Shown: positions 7,962 to 16,518 of the stretch, piece by piece | How the letters are laid out: each line of letters opens with the position of its first letter | How positions within the stretch are numbered: the first letter of the stretch is position 1 | Source of the DNA: Gammaproteobacteria bacterium | GTDB lineage: Bacteria > Pseudomonadota > Gammaproteobacteria > UBA9214 | Length of the DNA: 42,001 nt | Reading direction: 5' to 3' | Assembly: GCA_003230545.1 (NCBI GenBank) | Contig: QIFB01000010.1 | Location: forward strand, 1-42,001 | The notes under the pieces: model-generated | Databases searched by the model: none | What the model was told of the DNA's origin: nothing | What the model saw: the letters and a program-made list of their open reading frames with translations, nothing else | Translations under genes and position numbers: made by a program

Positions 7962-9968
7962 TTATAATAACCCGCGCACTTTTTCCAGAGCATCGAACAG
8001 GGGAGCCATTTGTGACTCGTAGCGTTTCCATACGCCAATGACTTTTTCCGGTGGGGGCAATAAATCAGCTAACCGCTGATCGTTCCCGTTGGTAACAATG
8101 GCGCTTTTGTCAGACGGTAGTTTGCAAAAGCCCAGCACATCGTTCATCACTTTTTTCGGCTCGTGGACCAGCTCTTCAAACTGTACAATGTGCACATGAT
8201 CGGGCATTAACCTTGCCCAGTAGTCAAGCAGGTCTTCCTGCAACCGGTAATAGCTCGACAAGGTATCGAATTTGAGACTGTAATTGTTCCCGTTATCAAA
8301 ATTCTTTTTATATATTTCAGTGCAGGTGTCTTTCCCTTCCCTTCGACAGATAAGAATTTTCGACTCCGGCAGGCATAACCTGATCATGCCCAGATAGTCT
8401 GTGTTGGCCGGGTGAGTATTGGTTACCAGGGAAACCACCTGATAACTGCGCAGAAGACGATCCGCATAATCTTTACCGATCGCCGAAAATGGAGGTTCCG
8501 CAACAGCCTGCATGCATTCAGGGAATAAAGCTCCAGACAGTTTGCCCAGTTCGGCGTTTGCCGCAAGAATAAAATCGGATGATTCGCCTCCTGTAATGAT
8601 CTCTGGATGGATGCCAAGGACTGATTCAAGCAATGATTTACCGCTACGAGACATGCCGGTGATGAAAACAGGCGAGCAATCCCTGGAGCCTGCTAGTTCA
8701 TGCTGTCTCATGCAGCCTTCCGTAAATACAGATTTGATGGTTTCTATTTGCTTTTCACGGGCCTCTATATCGTAAGGATTCCTTTTTGACTTCAGGTCAT
8801 TTCCTTCCCTGAAGTATTCAAAGGCCTTCCTGTAGTCGCCATTATCATCACTGGATTTTCCAAGTGCATTCAGCAGGGAGGCCTTGTCGAGATCCCTCAG
8901 GCCATTGCGATCGAGTAATGCCTCAATCCTTCCCAGATCACTGGCGTGTTCGGCAGGTTCAGTGATGCGCAGATATCGGCAATTGGCCTGTATATATCCC
9001 GGATCCAGCTGTAATGCCTTTTTGAACGCTGTTACGGCATCGGCCTTGTGGTTGCCCGATTCCAGGGCCAGCCCCAGGTTGCAATGGATCTTCGGGTTCT
9101 GTGGATCGAGGGCAACAGAATCACGCAGCACTTTAATTGACTCTTCCTGCCTGTTCTGTTTTCTCAGAATTTTCCCAAGGACCAGATAAGAATCCTGCTC
9201 GTCAGGTTTGATTTTAATTGCCGTATCGATGGACTTCCTGGCTTCGATTAACTGTCCTTCCCGACAAAATATTTCTGCAATACTCGCATGCAGCGCAGCA
9301 TTGTCCGGCATCAGGGACAGCGCCTTGTCTAACAGTATGATGGCTTCCCCGGGTCCATGCAGGCGATACAGGGCATTGGCAAGTTCCAGACAGGCGTCAG
9401 TAAAGCGGGGATTTTTTTCAAGGGTTTCCTGCAGGAGCGGTATTGCCTTTTCGTACTCCTCCTGCTTGCAGAGGGCAGATCCGAGATTTGTTGTTATCTC
9501 GGGAGCATCAGGCATTTTCCTGCGAGCTGTTTCAAAGTATTTCACCGCATCATCCAGCCGGTGAAGCTTCATCATGACATTGCCCATGGTGTTATTGGCC
9601 AATGCGTGTTCAGGGTCTGCCTTGAGCGCCTGCTGCAGGATGGCCGACGCTTCCTTGTAGTTTTCCTGGAGATACAACACATTGCCAATGTTGCTCAGCA
9701 ACACCGGGTTACCGGGGGACTGCTGTAGCGCCCTGCGATAGGATTGCTCTGCTGCCTTCCATTTCTTCCTGGATGCGAGCACATTCCCGAGCCGGTTATG
9801 GGCCTCGGCAAGATCCGGCTGTACGGAAAGGCACTTGCGGTATTTTTTTTCTGCCAGACCCAGGTTACCCTGCTTCTCCGATTCCAGGCCCTGTTGGTAT
9901 ATGTGCAGGGCTTTCTGCCGGGCAGATGATCTTGCAGTGACAGTTGATCGGGCATTATGTTTATTCAT
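7962..9968 (-). CDS. TPR-repeat sulfotransferase
   Basis: A 668-aa protein. Residues about 20-330 form nine or so tetratricopeptide repeats (each near 34 aa, with LAEAHNRLGNVL-like cores). Residues about 425-660 resemble sulfotransferases. PVFITGMSRSGKSLLESVL is the 5'-phosphosulfate loop, and ICRREGKDTCTEIYKKNF corresponds to the 3'-phosphate motif of the TPR-sulfotransferase family. It would move sulfate from PAPS to an unknown acceptor, with the TPRs binding a partner. No signal peptide or membrane helix is evident. It lies between trpE (25 nt) and trpG (31 nt) on the same strand and looks more AT-rich than its neighbours, suggesting insertion into a trp operon. The loop has GKS where family members usually have GTT. 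Confidence 0.85.
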   Translation of the reverse strand: MNKHNARSTVTARSSARQKALHIYQQGLESEKQGNLGLAEKKYRKCLSVQPDLAEAHNRLGNVLASRKKWKAAEQSYRRALQQSPGNPVLLSNIGNVLYLQENYKEASAILQQALKADPEHALANNTMGNVMMKLHRLDDAVKYFETARRKMPDAPEITTNLGSALCKQEEYEKAIPLLQETLEKNPRFTDACLELANALYRLHGPGEAIILLDKALSLMPDNAALHASIAEIFCREGQLIEARKSIDTAIKIKPDEQDSYLVLGKILRKQNRQEESIKVLRDSVALDPQNPKIHCNLGLALESGNHKADAVTAFKKALQLDPGYIQANCRYLRITEPAEHASDLGRIEALLDRNGLRDLDKASLLNALGKSSDDNGDYRKAFEYFREGNDLKSKRNPYDIEAREKQIETIKSVFTEGCMRQHELAGSRDCSPVFITGMSRSGKSLLESVLGIHPEIITGGESSDFILAANAELGKLSGALFPECMQAVAEPPFSAIGKDYADRLLRSYQVVSLVTNTHPANTDYLGMIRLCLPESKILICRREGKDTCTEIYKKNFDNGNNYSLKFDTLSSYYRLQEDLLDYWARLMPDHVHIVQFEELVHEPKKVMNDVLGFCKLPSDKSAIVTNGNDQRLADLLPPPEKVIGVWKRYESQMAPLFDALEKVRGLL

Positions 9969-9993
9969 GATTTCTGATTGCGTGGCATGGTAC

Positions 9994-11478
9994 TCAGCCT
10001 TTTCCTTTCAGGCCGGCACAGGCCATGGTGACGGCACGAAAGATCGCGCGACCCTTGTTCATGGTCTCGTCCCATTCATTGCGCGGTACCGAGTCGGCCA
10101 CGATCCCGGCACCGGCCTGGATGTGCAGGGTCCCGTCCTTGATGACCGCGGTGCGGATGGCAATCGCGGTGTCCATGTTTCCGGACCATGACAGGTAGCC
10201 GACCGCACCGGCATACACCCCCCGCCTGACCGGCTCGAGTTCATCGATGATCTCCATGGCGCGGATCTTCGGGGCGCCGCTGACGGTACCGGCCGGAAAC
10301 GTGGCCCGCAGCACATCGATGGCACTCATGCCGGGACGAATGTTCCCGGTGACATTGGAGACGATGTGCATGACGTGCGAGTAACGCTCGATCACCATCT
10401 TTTCCGTCAGGGTCACACTGCCGATTTCACACACCCGGCCGGCGTCATTGCGTCCCAGATCGATCAGCATCAGGTGCTCGGCCAGCTCCTTCGGGTCGGC
10501 CAGCAAGTCCTGCTCCAGCCGCTGGTCTTCTGCTTCATCCTGACCGCGCGGCCGGGTACCGGCAATCGGCCGCACCGTAACGATGTCGTCCTCCAGATGT
10601 ACCAGGATCTCGGGCGAAGACCCGACCACATGAAAGTCACCGAGATCAAGATAGTACATATAGGGTGATGGATTGAGGCTGCGCAGGGCGCGGTACAGGT
10701 CCAGTGGCGGTGCCGTAAACGGGATCGACATGCGCTGCGACAGCACCACCTGCATGCAGTCGCCCTCGACGATATAGTCCTTGATACGCTCGACCGCTGA
10801 CTCGAACCCCTCGCGGCTCATGCCGGAGACAAAATCGGCCTCCTCGACCACTTTCCCGGGTGCAGGGTCACCAGCCACCGGGGTGGCGTGGTGCAGCTGT
10901 TCGGTCAATTCGTCGAGGCGTGCCTGGCCGTGCGCGTAAGCGCCGTCTTCCGTCGGGTCGACGTGTACGATGAGTTGCAGGGTGCCGGCGAGATTGTCGA
11001 ACACCACCAGCTCGTCCGAGACCATGAGCAGAATGTCCGGGCAACCGATCGTATCCGGCTTGTCAAAGGCCGCCAGCCGGGGCTCAATATAGCGCACGGT
11101 GTCATAGCCGAAGTAGCCGACCAGCCCGCCGTTAAAGCGTGGCAAGCCGGGCAGTTCCGGCGCCCGGTACCGCGCCTGGAACGCCTCCAGCCAGCCGAGC
11201 GGATCATCCGTGGTCGCCGACTCGATGACCGCGCCGTCACGCAGCACGGTGATCTCCGACCCGCTGATCCGCAACACGGTCGAGCACGGCAGCCCGATGA
11301 TGGAGTAGCGGCCCCACTTTTCGCCGCCGTACACCGACTCCAGCAAATAGGAATACGGGCCGCTGGCAAGCTTGAGCCAGGTACTCAGCGGGGTTTCGAG
11401 GTCCGCGAGGACCTCGCGGGTTACCGGAATCCGGTTGTAGCCTTTCCCGGCGAGGGAAGTAAATTGTTCAGGTGTCAT
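9994..11478 (-). CDS. trpE: Anthranilate synthase component I
   Basis: A 494-aa protein from [11 protein letters not shown], chosen because AGGTGAG lies at good spacing before that ATG; an upstream start would add 12 residues. It makes anthranilate from chorismate using ammonia from TrpG. The N-terminal feedback site motif [18 protein letters not shown] and the chorismate-binding core ([40 protein letters not shown]) are complete. The 131 nt upstream hold no tandem-Trp leader peptide. The next gene is the TPR-sulfotransferase. Confidence 0.97.
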   Translation of the reverse strand: MTPEQFTSLAGKGYNRIPVTREVLADLETPLSTWLKLASGPYSYLLESVYGGEKWGRYSIIGLPCSTVLRISGSEITVLRDGAVIESATTDDPLGWLEAFQARYRAPELPGLPRFNGGLVGYFGYDTVRYIEPRLAAFDKPDTIGCPDILLMVSDELVVFDNLAGTLQLIVHVDPTEDGAYAHGQARLDELTEQLHHATPVAGDPAPGKVVEEADFVSGMSREGFESAVERIKDYIVEGDCMQVVLSQRMSIPFTAPPLDLYRALRSLNPSPYMYYLDLGDFHVVGSSPEILVHLEDDIVTVRPIAGTRPRGQDEAEDQRLEQDLLADPKELAEHLMLIDLGRNDAGRVCEIGSVTLTEKMVIERYSHVMHIVSNVTGNIRPGMSAIDVLRATFPAGTVSGAPKIRAMEIIDELEPVRRGVYAGAVGYLSWSGNMDTAIAIRTAVIKDGTLHIQAGAGIVADSVPRNEWDETMNKGRAIFRAVTMACAGLKGKG

Positions 11479-11609
11479 TGCACTCACCTTTGAGCAGGGT
11501 AATCGGTGTATCACAGTGTTTCAGGCAGCAGACAGCCCCGGGCCATCGACTGCGCGTAAACTGTGGTACCCGAAAATGCTCTCCAGTGAATTGCATCATT
11601 CCGGTTCTT

Positions 11610-12308
11610 TCAGGCGGCCTGTTCCAGCAGCGGCAGAAGTTCGGCCATGGTATCAATAACCGCATCCGGACGGGCATCACGAATATCCTCGCCGTGATTA
11701 TAGCCGTAACTCATGCACACGATCTGAAACCCGGCAGCCCGCGCTGCTGTCACATCGCTCACCGAGTCACCGATCATCAGCGCGGCTTCCGGCGCCACCC
11801 CGAAATGTTCTGCTGCATGCAACAGGGGCCCGGGGTCCGGTTTTTTGACCGGCAGGGTATCGCCGCTGATGATGATGGAAAAATAATCGGCCACACCGAG
11901 GTCGGCCAGCAACGGCTCGGTAAACTGCGCCGCCTTGTTGGTCACGCAGCCGAGCGGATAGCCACTCGCCCTGAGCCGGTCCAGCGCCTCGCTGACACCG
12001 GGATACAGGCTCGAGCGCTGCGAGGTGTTATCGGCATACAAATCGAGAAAGATCGGGTAGGCGCGTTCGAAATCGGCCGTAGCCGGCATGCCGTCGAGTT
12101 CGCTGCTCAGTGCACGCTCCACCAGCCGCTGTACACCGTTGCCGACCCAGTTACGCACTGCCGCCTCTCCCTGTGCGGGACGGCCAAGCTGTTGCAGCAT
12201 CGCGTCCACGCACCAGGCCAGGTCCGGCACACTGTCGACCAGCGTACCGTCCACATCGATGAGGATCATTTCAGGTTTGTGTAAATTCATCATGCGGTTT
12301 GTTGCCAT
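11610..12308 (-). CDS. gph: Phosphoglycolate phosphatase
   Basis: This 232-aa HAD-superfamily protein has the nucleophile motif DVDGTLVDS (D18, D20), motif II CVTNKA, the conserved KPDPGPLLHAA lysine segment, and motif IV MIGDSVSDV. Position between rpe and trpE is the classical gammaproteobacterial order and supports Gph over other HAD phosphatases. It clears 2-phosphoglycolate, for example from DNA repair. A GGAGAG ribosome site precedes the chosen ATG; internal Met codons at residues 6-7 are alternatives. Confidence 0.93.
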   Translation of the reverse strand: MATNRMMNLHKPEMILIDVDGTLVDSVPDLAWCVDAMLQQLGRPAQGEAAVRNWVGNGVQRLVERALSSELDGMPATADFERAYPIFLDLYADNTSQRSSLYPGVSEALDRLRASGYPLGCVTNKAAQFTEPLLADLGVADYFSIIISGDTLPVKKPDPGPLLHAAEHFGVAPEAALMIGDSVSDVTAARAAGFQIVCMSYGYNHGEDIRDARPDAVIDTMAELLPLLEQAA

Positions 12309-12320
12309 GGTATTGCGTCT

Positions 12321-12352
12321 CTCCGGATTTCGCTCTGCTTCATCCGGGCTAC
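12321..12352. repeat. Family B palindromic repeat between rpe and gph
   Basis: The sequence ends CATCCGGGCTAC and begins CTCCGGATTTCGC, the reverse orientation of the copy at 7318. It fills most of the 47-nt gap between rpe and gph and provides the ribosome-site region of gph. Confidence 0.8.
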
Positions 12353-12355
12353 ATT

Positions 12356-13030
12356 CTACGCAGTGGCCCTGGCGATCTCGTCGCGCATGGCGGAGATGGT
12401 TGCCTGGTAGTCATCCGCACCGAAAATGGCCGAGCCGGCGACAAAGGTGTCGGCGCCGGCCGCCGCGATCTCACCGATATTGTCGACCTTCACGCCGCCA
12501 TCGATTTCCAGGCGGATATCGCGGCCGCTTGCGTCGATGATCTTGCGGGCCTCGCGCAGCTTGACCAGCGCTTCCGGGATGAAACTCTGGCCGCCGAAAC
12601 CGGGGTTGACGGACATCAGCAGGATCATATCCACCTCGTCGATGACATACTTCAGGTAATCCAGCGGAGTGGCCGGGTTGAATACCAGCCCGGATTTACA
12701 GCCACTGTCTCGCACCAGCTGCAGGGAGCGATGGATGTGCTCGCTGCCTTCCGGGTGAAAGGTAATGTACGTTGCGCCGGCCCCGGCAAAATCCGGAATG
12801 ATCCGGTCCACTGGCTTGACCATCAGGTGGACATCAATGTCCGCGGTCACCCCGTGATTGCGTAATGCCTCGCAGATCAGCGGGCCGATGGTCAGGTTTG
12901 GTACATAGTGGTTGTCCATGACATCAAAATGCACAATATCTGCGCCGGCAGCCAGGACAGTGGTGACCTCCTCTCCAAGGCGGGCAAAATCCGCGGACAG
13001 TATCGAAGGTGCAATCTTGTAATCGGCCAT
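12356..13030 (-). CDS. rpe: Ribulose-phosphate 3-epimerase
   Basis: A 224-aa TIM-barrel enzyme from [15 protein letters not shown], a start supported by a GAGGA ribosome site and by family length. It interconverts ribulose-5-phosphate and xylulose-5-phosphate. Motifs seen are [17 protein letters not shown] (metal ligands), [19 protein letters not shown] and LEIDGGV. It is first in the rpe-gph-trp run. Confidence 0.97.
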   Translation of the reverse strand: MADYKIAPSILSADFARLGEEVTTVLAAGADIVHFDVMDNHYVPNLTIGPLICEALRNHGVTADIDVHLMVKPVDRIIPDFAGAGATYITFHPEGSEHIHRSLQLVRDSGCKSGLVFNPATPLDYLKYVIDEVDMILLMSVNPGFGGQSFIPEALVKLREARKIIDASGRDIRLEIDGGVKVDNIGEIAAAGADTFVAGSAIFGADDYQATISAMRDEIARATA

Positions 13031-13168
13031 GTGGTTGTCCTCACTCGGAAATTCAATTGGATTGGTGCGTAAAGAAACCTGCACTTTACCCTAACAGGCC
13101 GGGATTTTCAGCTTTCTGCCACTCCCTACCGGCACCATGGGTGCTATACAGCAAGCGGCTAATGCAGC

Positions 13169-13197
13169 TTGCCAATGACGGCAACAGGTCTTATAAC
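13169..13197 (+). promoter_or_regulatory. Sigma-70-type promoter of the small gene at 13289
   Basis: TTGCCA (13169-13174), a 17-bp spacer and TATAAC (13192-13197) form a near-consensus promoter with predicted start near 13204. The resulting leader of about 85 nt contains a small CTGGC/GCCAG hairpin. Confidence 0.65.
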
Positions 13198-13288
13198 ATC
13201 GGTAAGGGAAATGGAAAGGGAGTGCCTGCTACCGGCTGGCGTATTGCCAGACTGTCGGATAAAAAAACTGCAACGGGGTCATTTCACC

Positions 13289-13576
13289 ATGGCAAACAGT
13301 TTCCAACCGCGTGTCGGTGACTGGTACCAGAATATCAGCGGCGACAACTTTGAAATCGTAGCCTTTGACGCCGACGAGGCATCCGTTGAAATACAGTATT
13401 TTGACGGGGCCATCGAGGAAATCGAGTCGGATTCCTGGCATGAAATGGAAATCCAGCCGATCGAACCCCCGGAAGACTGGTCCGGGTCACTGGACATCGT
13501 GCGTGAAGATTACGGCGTCGATCTCGAATTGACGGCACCCAACGACCACATCAACCCACTCGACGAACTCGAATAA
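13289..13576 (+). CDS. Small conserved-looking acidic protein (possibly DUF6763-like)
   Basis: A 95-aa protein from MANSFQPRVGDWYQN. It is acidic, with EIQYFDGAIEEIESDSWHEM and PIEPPEDWSGS segments that resemble, from memory, a small gammaproteobacterial family annotated DUF6763; function is unknown. A strong promoter lies 92-120 bp upstream. The G-WY-N-SG opening and the D-W-M segment also resemble the 74-aa protein at 36305-36529. No signal peptide or membrane helix. The ribosome site is weak. Confidence 0.75.
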   Translation: MANSFQPRVGDWYQNISGDNFEIVAFDADEASVEIQYFDGAIEEIESDSWHEMEIQPIEPPEDWSGSLDIVREDYGVDLELTAPNDHINPLDELE

Positions 13577-13731
13577 GCCGCCTGCCTCCCGGCACCGGCA
13601 GCACCCATAACCACCTGATTTGCCACAGGGATCCCGTACGCCCGCAGAATATTTCAATGCGGCAGCCCGGCTGCCGATACCCTGATTGATTCCCGGACAC
13701 CGCGGGACAGCGCAGCGACAGGAGACAACCC

Positions 13732-13929
13732 ATGACCATCGTTTACGATATGGCAGCAGGCAGTATCCGGTCCGACGCACAGGATGAGGGTCGGAACGAA
13801 ACCCCGCAGGACCAGCGCCCGGAACTTATCCCGGACACTCCCGCACCTGCGCTCCGGGAATATGAGGCGAGCGAACCATCAGCGACGAACAACATTCACC
13901 TGGTACGCGAGCTGCTGAAACAGGGCTGA
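13732..13929 (+). CDS. Small hypothetical protein
   Basis: A 65-aa frame with a strong AGGAGA ribosome site at good spacing. The product begins MTIVYDMAAGSIRSDAQ, is hydrophilic and proline/glutamate-rich in the middle, and ends with a short helix-like HLVRELLKQG. It is not recognised. It follows the small acidic protein by about 155 nt, and its stop is 6 nt from the end of the convergent ABC permease gene. Confidence 0.5.
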   Translation: MTIVYDMAAGSIRSDAQDEGRNETPQDQRPELIPDTPAPALREYEASEPSATNNIHLVRELLKQG

Positions 13930-13935
13930 CGGACC

Positions 13936-14730
13936 CTATTCACCGATATGCAATAACAGCCCCCGCTGCCGGGCGCTGGTGAACGCCTTCAGGAACGCGC
14001 CGGTCCCGACCACGAGATACAGCACGTTCAGTGCAGCCGCCCGCAGCATCAGGTCTGCCCGGAATACCTGCTCGAACATGACGGCACGCATGCCTTCGAA
14101 CACGTGACTCGACGGCAGCGCCCAGGCCACGGTCTGCAGCCATTCCGGCAGCACGGCAACCGGATAGTAAATGCCACTCACCGGTGCAATGGCAAAAATC
14201 GCCACCCAGGCGAGACTCTCCGCGCCCAGCCCGTAACGCAGTACCAGGCCTGCTACCAGCAGGCCGATGGCCCAGCCCATCACCAGCAGGTTGAAGAAAA
14301 ACCCCAGCAGCGGCAGTCCCAGCCCGAAGATGGAAAAGTCAAACAGCGGAATGGCCAGCAGCGCCGCCCCGCCGACGCCGATCAGCGTGCGCACCATGCT
14401 GATCAGCAGCAGCGCACCGACCAGCTCTACCGCACGCAACGGACTGGCGAACAGGTGGCCAAGGTTGCGTGAGTACATCTCCTCGAAAAAGGCGAGCGAA
14501 ACACCAAGCTGGCCCCGAAACAACACGTCCCAGAGCATGACCGCGGCCAGCAGCACTCCCGGAGCCTGCGCCAGCCAGGTACTGCTGGTCAGGAAAAACT
14601 CGGTAATGAAACCCCACAGGACCAGTTGCACGGCCGGCCAGTAGACCAGTTCGAGAATGCGTGGCCAGGAACGCCGCACCAGGTAGGTATAACGCAGCAC
14701 CATGGCATTGATACGCCGCAGTGATTTCAT
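13936..14730 (-). CDS. ABC-2 type transporter permease
   Basis: A 264-aa membrane protein with about six hydrophobic segments and the ABC-2 pattern seen in NodJ/YadH-like exporters. An ISMVRTLIG-type coupling region and GIYYPVAVLPEWLQTVAWALPSSHVFEGMR near the C-terminus are typical. It overlaps the ATPase gene by 4 bp, so the two are translationally coupled and form one exporter. Substrate unknown; this family exports polysaccharides, lipids or drugs. Confidence 0.9.
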   Translation of the reverse strand: MKSLRRINAMVLRYTYLVRRSWPRILELVYWPAVQLVLWGFITEFFLTSSTWLAQAPGVLLAAVMLWDVLFRGQLGVSLAFFEEMYSRNLGHLFASPLRAVELVGALLLISMVRTLIGVGGAALLAIPLFDFSIFGLGLPLLGFFFNLLVMGWAIGLLVAGLVLRYGLGAESLAWVAIFAIAPVSGIYYPVAVLPEWLQTVAWALPSSHVFEGMRAVMFEQVFRADLMLRAAALNVLYLVVGTGAFLKAFTSARQRGLLLHIGE

Positions 14731-15485
14731 GATGCCGACCTGCCGCTGTGCAACCGTTCCGTGTCCCGCGCCACATCGATAAACACCTCTTCCAGGGTAT
14801 CCCGCCCGTACTTTTGCAGGAGTTTCGCGGGTGAGTCGCGATCCACCACCACGCCCTGGCGCAGCATGATGACATCGTCACACAGGCGTTCCACTTCCAG
14901 CATATTGTGCGACGCCATCAGCAGGGTCGCGCCAGCCTCATTCCGGTAGTCATTCAGGTGGCCGCGGATGATGTCTGCCGTATCCGGATCCAGGGATGCC
15001 GTGGGTTCGTCCAGCAGCAGTACCTCCGGGTGATTCAGCAGGGACTTGGCCAGGGCAACCCGGGTGCGCTGACCGGCCGACAGGGTACCGTAGGGGCGAT
15101 TCAGAAAGCAGTCAATGTCGAACTGAGCGGCAAGTACCTTGATCCGCTTGCCGGCTGCACGCACCCCGTAGAGACGGGCATACACGATCAGGTTCTCGCG
15201 CACCGTGAGCCGCTGCGGCAAGTCCACATAGGGGGAAGACAGGTTGACGCGCTCGAGCACCCGGTAACGGTGCCGCAGCATATCGGTCCCCAGCAAGGCA
15301 ATCCGCCCGGCGGTCGGTAACAGCAGGCCAAGCAGCATGGACAGCAGGGTTGTCTTGCCGGCGCCATTGCCACCCAGCAGCGCACACACCGAACCACGCT
15401 CGACGCTGAAGGAAACATCATTTACCGCGAGCACGTCATCATAACGTTTGGTGACGTTATGCAGCTCGATAACGGTGTCAGGCAT
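14727..15485 (-). CDS. ABC transporter ATP-binding protein
   Basis: This 252-aa ATPase has Walker A GGNGAGKTTLL (about residues 38-48), signature LSAGQRTRVALAKSLL, Walker B VLLLDEPTASLD and the switch His in MASHNM. It energises the ABC-2 permease encoded immediately downstream. Similarity is to the NodI/CcmA-like exporter ATPases. No substrate-binding protein is nearby, as expected for an exporter. Confidence 0.93.
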   Translation of the reverse strand: MPDTVIELHNVTKRYDDVLAVNDVSFSVERGSVCALLGGNGAGKTTLLSMLLGLLLPTAGRIALLGTDMLRHRYRVLERVNLSSPYVDLPQRLTVRENLIVYARLYGVRAAGKRIKVLAAQFDIDCFLNRPYGTLSAGQRTRVALAKSLLNHPEVLLLDEPTASLDPDTADIIRGHLNDYRNEAGATLLMASHNMLEVERLCDDVIMLRQGVVVDRDSPAKLLQKYGRDTLEEVFIDVARDTERLHSGRSAS

Positions 15486-15597
15486 AGAACGGGATTTCCG
15501 GTCAGGGTTTGTTATTCATTTGCAAGATACGCGCCGGACGGATTATGCCAGATCGTGTACATGGCAGGCAGCACGCAATGCAGTAAATGATCTGTTC

Positions 15598-16470
15598 TCA
15601 TGATTGCACAAGTCCCGTAACCCCGTCCCGGGTGCACTTCCGCCCCGCAAGCGTACAGGCCTGCTCGAGGATTGCGGACGTATCCAGTCCGGCGAGGCTG
15701 CCGTTGATGATGGCCGCATTGAAGGTATCGCCCGCACCGAGGGTATCGATGACCTTGCCCGGTGCAACGCCCGGATGCCGGAATACCCGGCCCCGGTAGT
15801 CGATCGCAACTGCACCGTCCGCACCCCGGGTACAGCAGGCGAGTGCTGCCGGGTGATCCGCATGGATGGCCTGTAACAACCACTCCGGTTGTTCATAACC
15901 GCGCTGACGCGCATAGTCCCCTGAAAACAGCAGCACATCGGCAAGACCGAACAGGTCCTCGATACCATCCCGCGCCTTTTCCACTTCCAGTGAACGCGGG
16001 ATGGCGGGATGGTGTTCCCGTGAGCGCTGCAGCATAACCTGCAAGGCCGCAATGTTCCGGCCCTCGAAATGCAGCCAGTCGAACGGCTGTAAATCCAGCG
16101 CTGCAAAATCTGTCGTTGATAGCTCGGGGAGGTCGCGATAATGCACAATCGTGCGCGATCCGGTGGCTGCACTCAACAGGACGGACGAGACCGGCGTGCT
16201 GCCGCTGTCGCAGGTCCGGCATGGCGCAATATCAATACCGTTGTCCAGGAGGTCGGCGCTGACCTGCCGGCCAGCGCTATCGTCGGCCAGCACCCCGGCA
16301 AAGCTGCAGGCATGGCCGAGTCCGGCAAGCACCACCAGCAGGTTCGCGGTGTTTCCACCGCGGCGGTATTTTTGGTTGCTGCAACGGATTTCCGCGTTCT
16401 CGTGCGGATACGCACCCACCTGATAAATGATATCCAGTGTGGCATTGCCGATGCCAAGGATGTGCGCCAT
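15598..16470 (-). CDS. PfkB-family carbohydrate/nucleoside kinase
   Basis: A 290-aa ribokinase-fold protein. The N-terminal GNATLDIIYQVGAYPHENAEIR and RRGGNTANLLVVLAGLG segments and the C-terminal GAGDTFNAAIING motif, with its catalytic Asp, are characteristic. Substrate cannot be named; ketohexokinase-like and adenosine-kinase-like enzymes share this pattern. It lies 48 nt after the large cNMP/FGE-like gene on the same strand and may be cotranscribed with it. Confidence 0.88.
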   Translation of the reverse strand: MAHILGIGNATLDIIYQVGAYPHENAEIRCSNQKYRRGGNTANLLVVLAGLGHACSFAGVLADDSAGRQVSADLLDNGIDIAPCRTCDSGSTPVSSVLLSAATGSRTIVHYRDLPELSTTDFAALDLQPFDWLHFEGRNIAALQVMLQRSREHHPAIPRSLEVEKARDGIEDLFGLADVLLFSGDYARQRGYEQPEWLLQAIHADHPAALACCTRGADGAVAIDYRGRVFRHPGVAPGKVIDTLGAGDTFNAAIINGSLAGLDTSAILEQACTLAGRKCTRDGVTGLVQS

Positions 16471-16518
16471 GCCCGCAGACTACGGGGCAGGAAGGCAATG
16501 TCAACCGGCAGACCGGCG

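Noticed and set aside
11479-11609. trp attenuator leader upstream of trpE
   Set aside because: The only short frame contains one Trp and no tandem Trp codons, and no terminator/antiterminator pair was seen.
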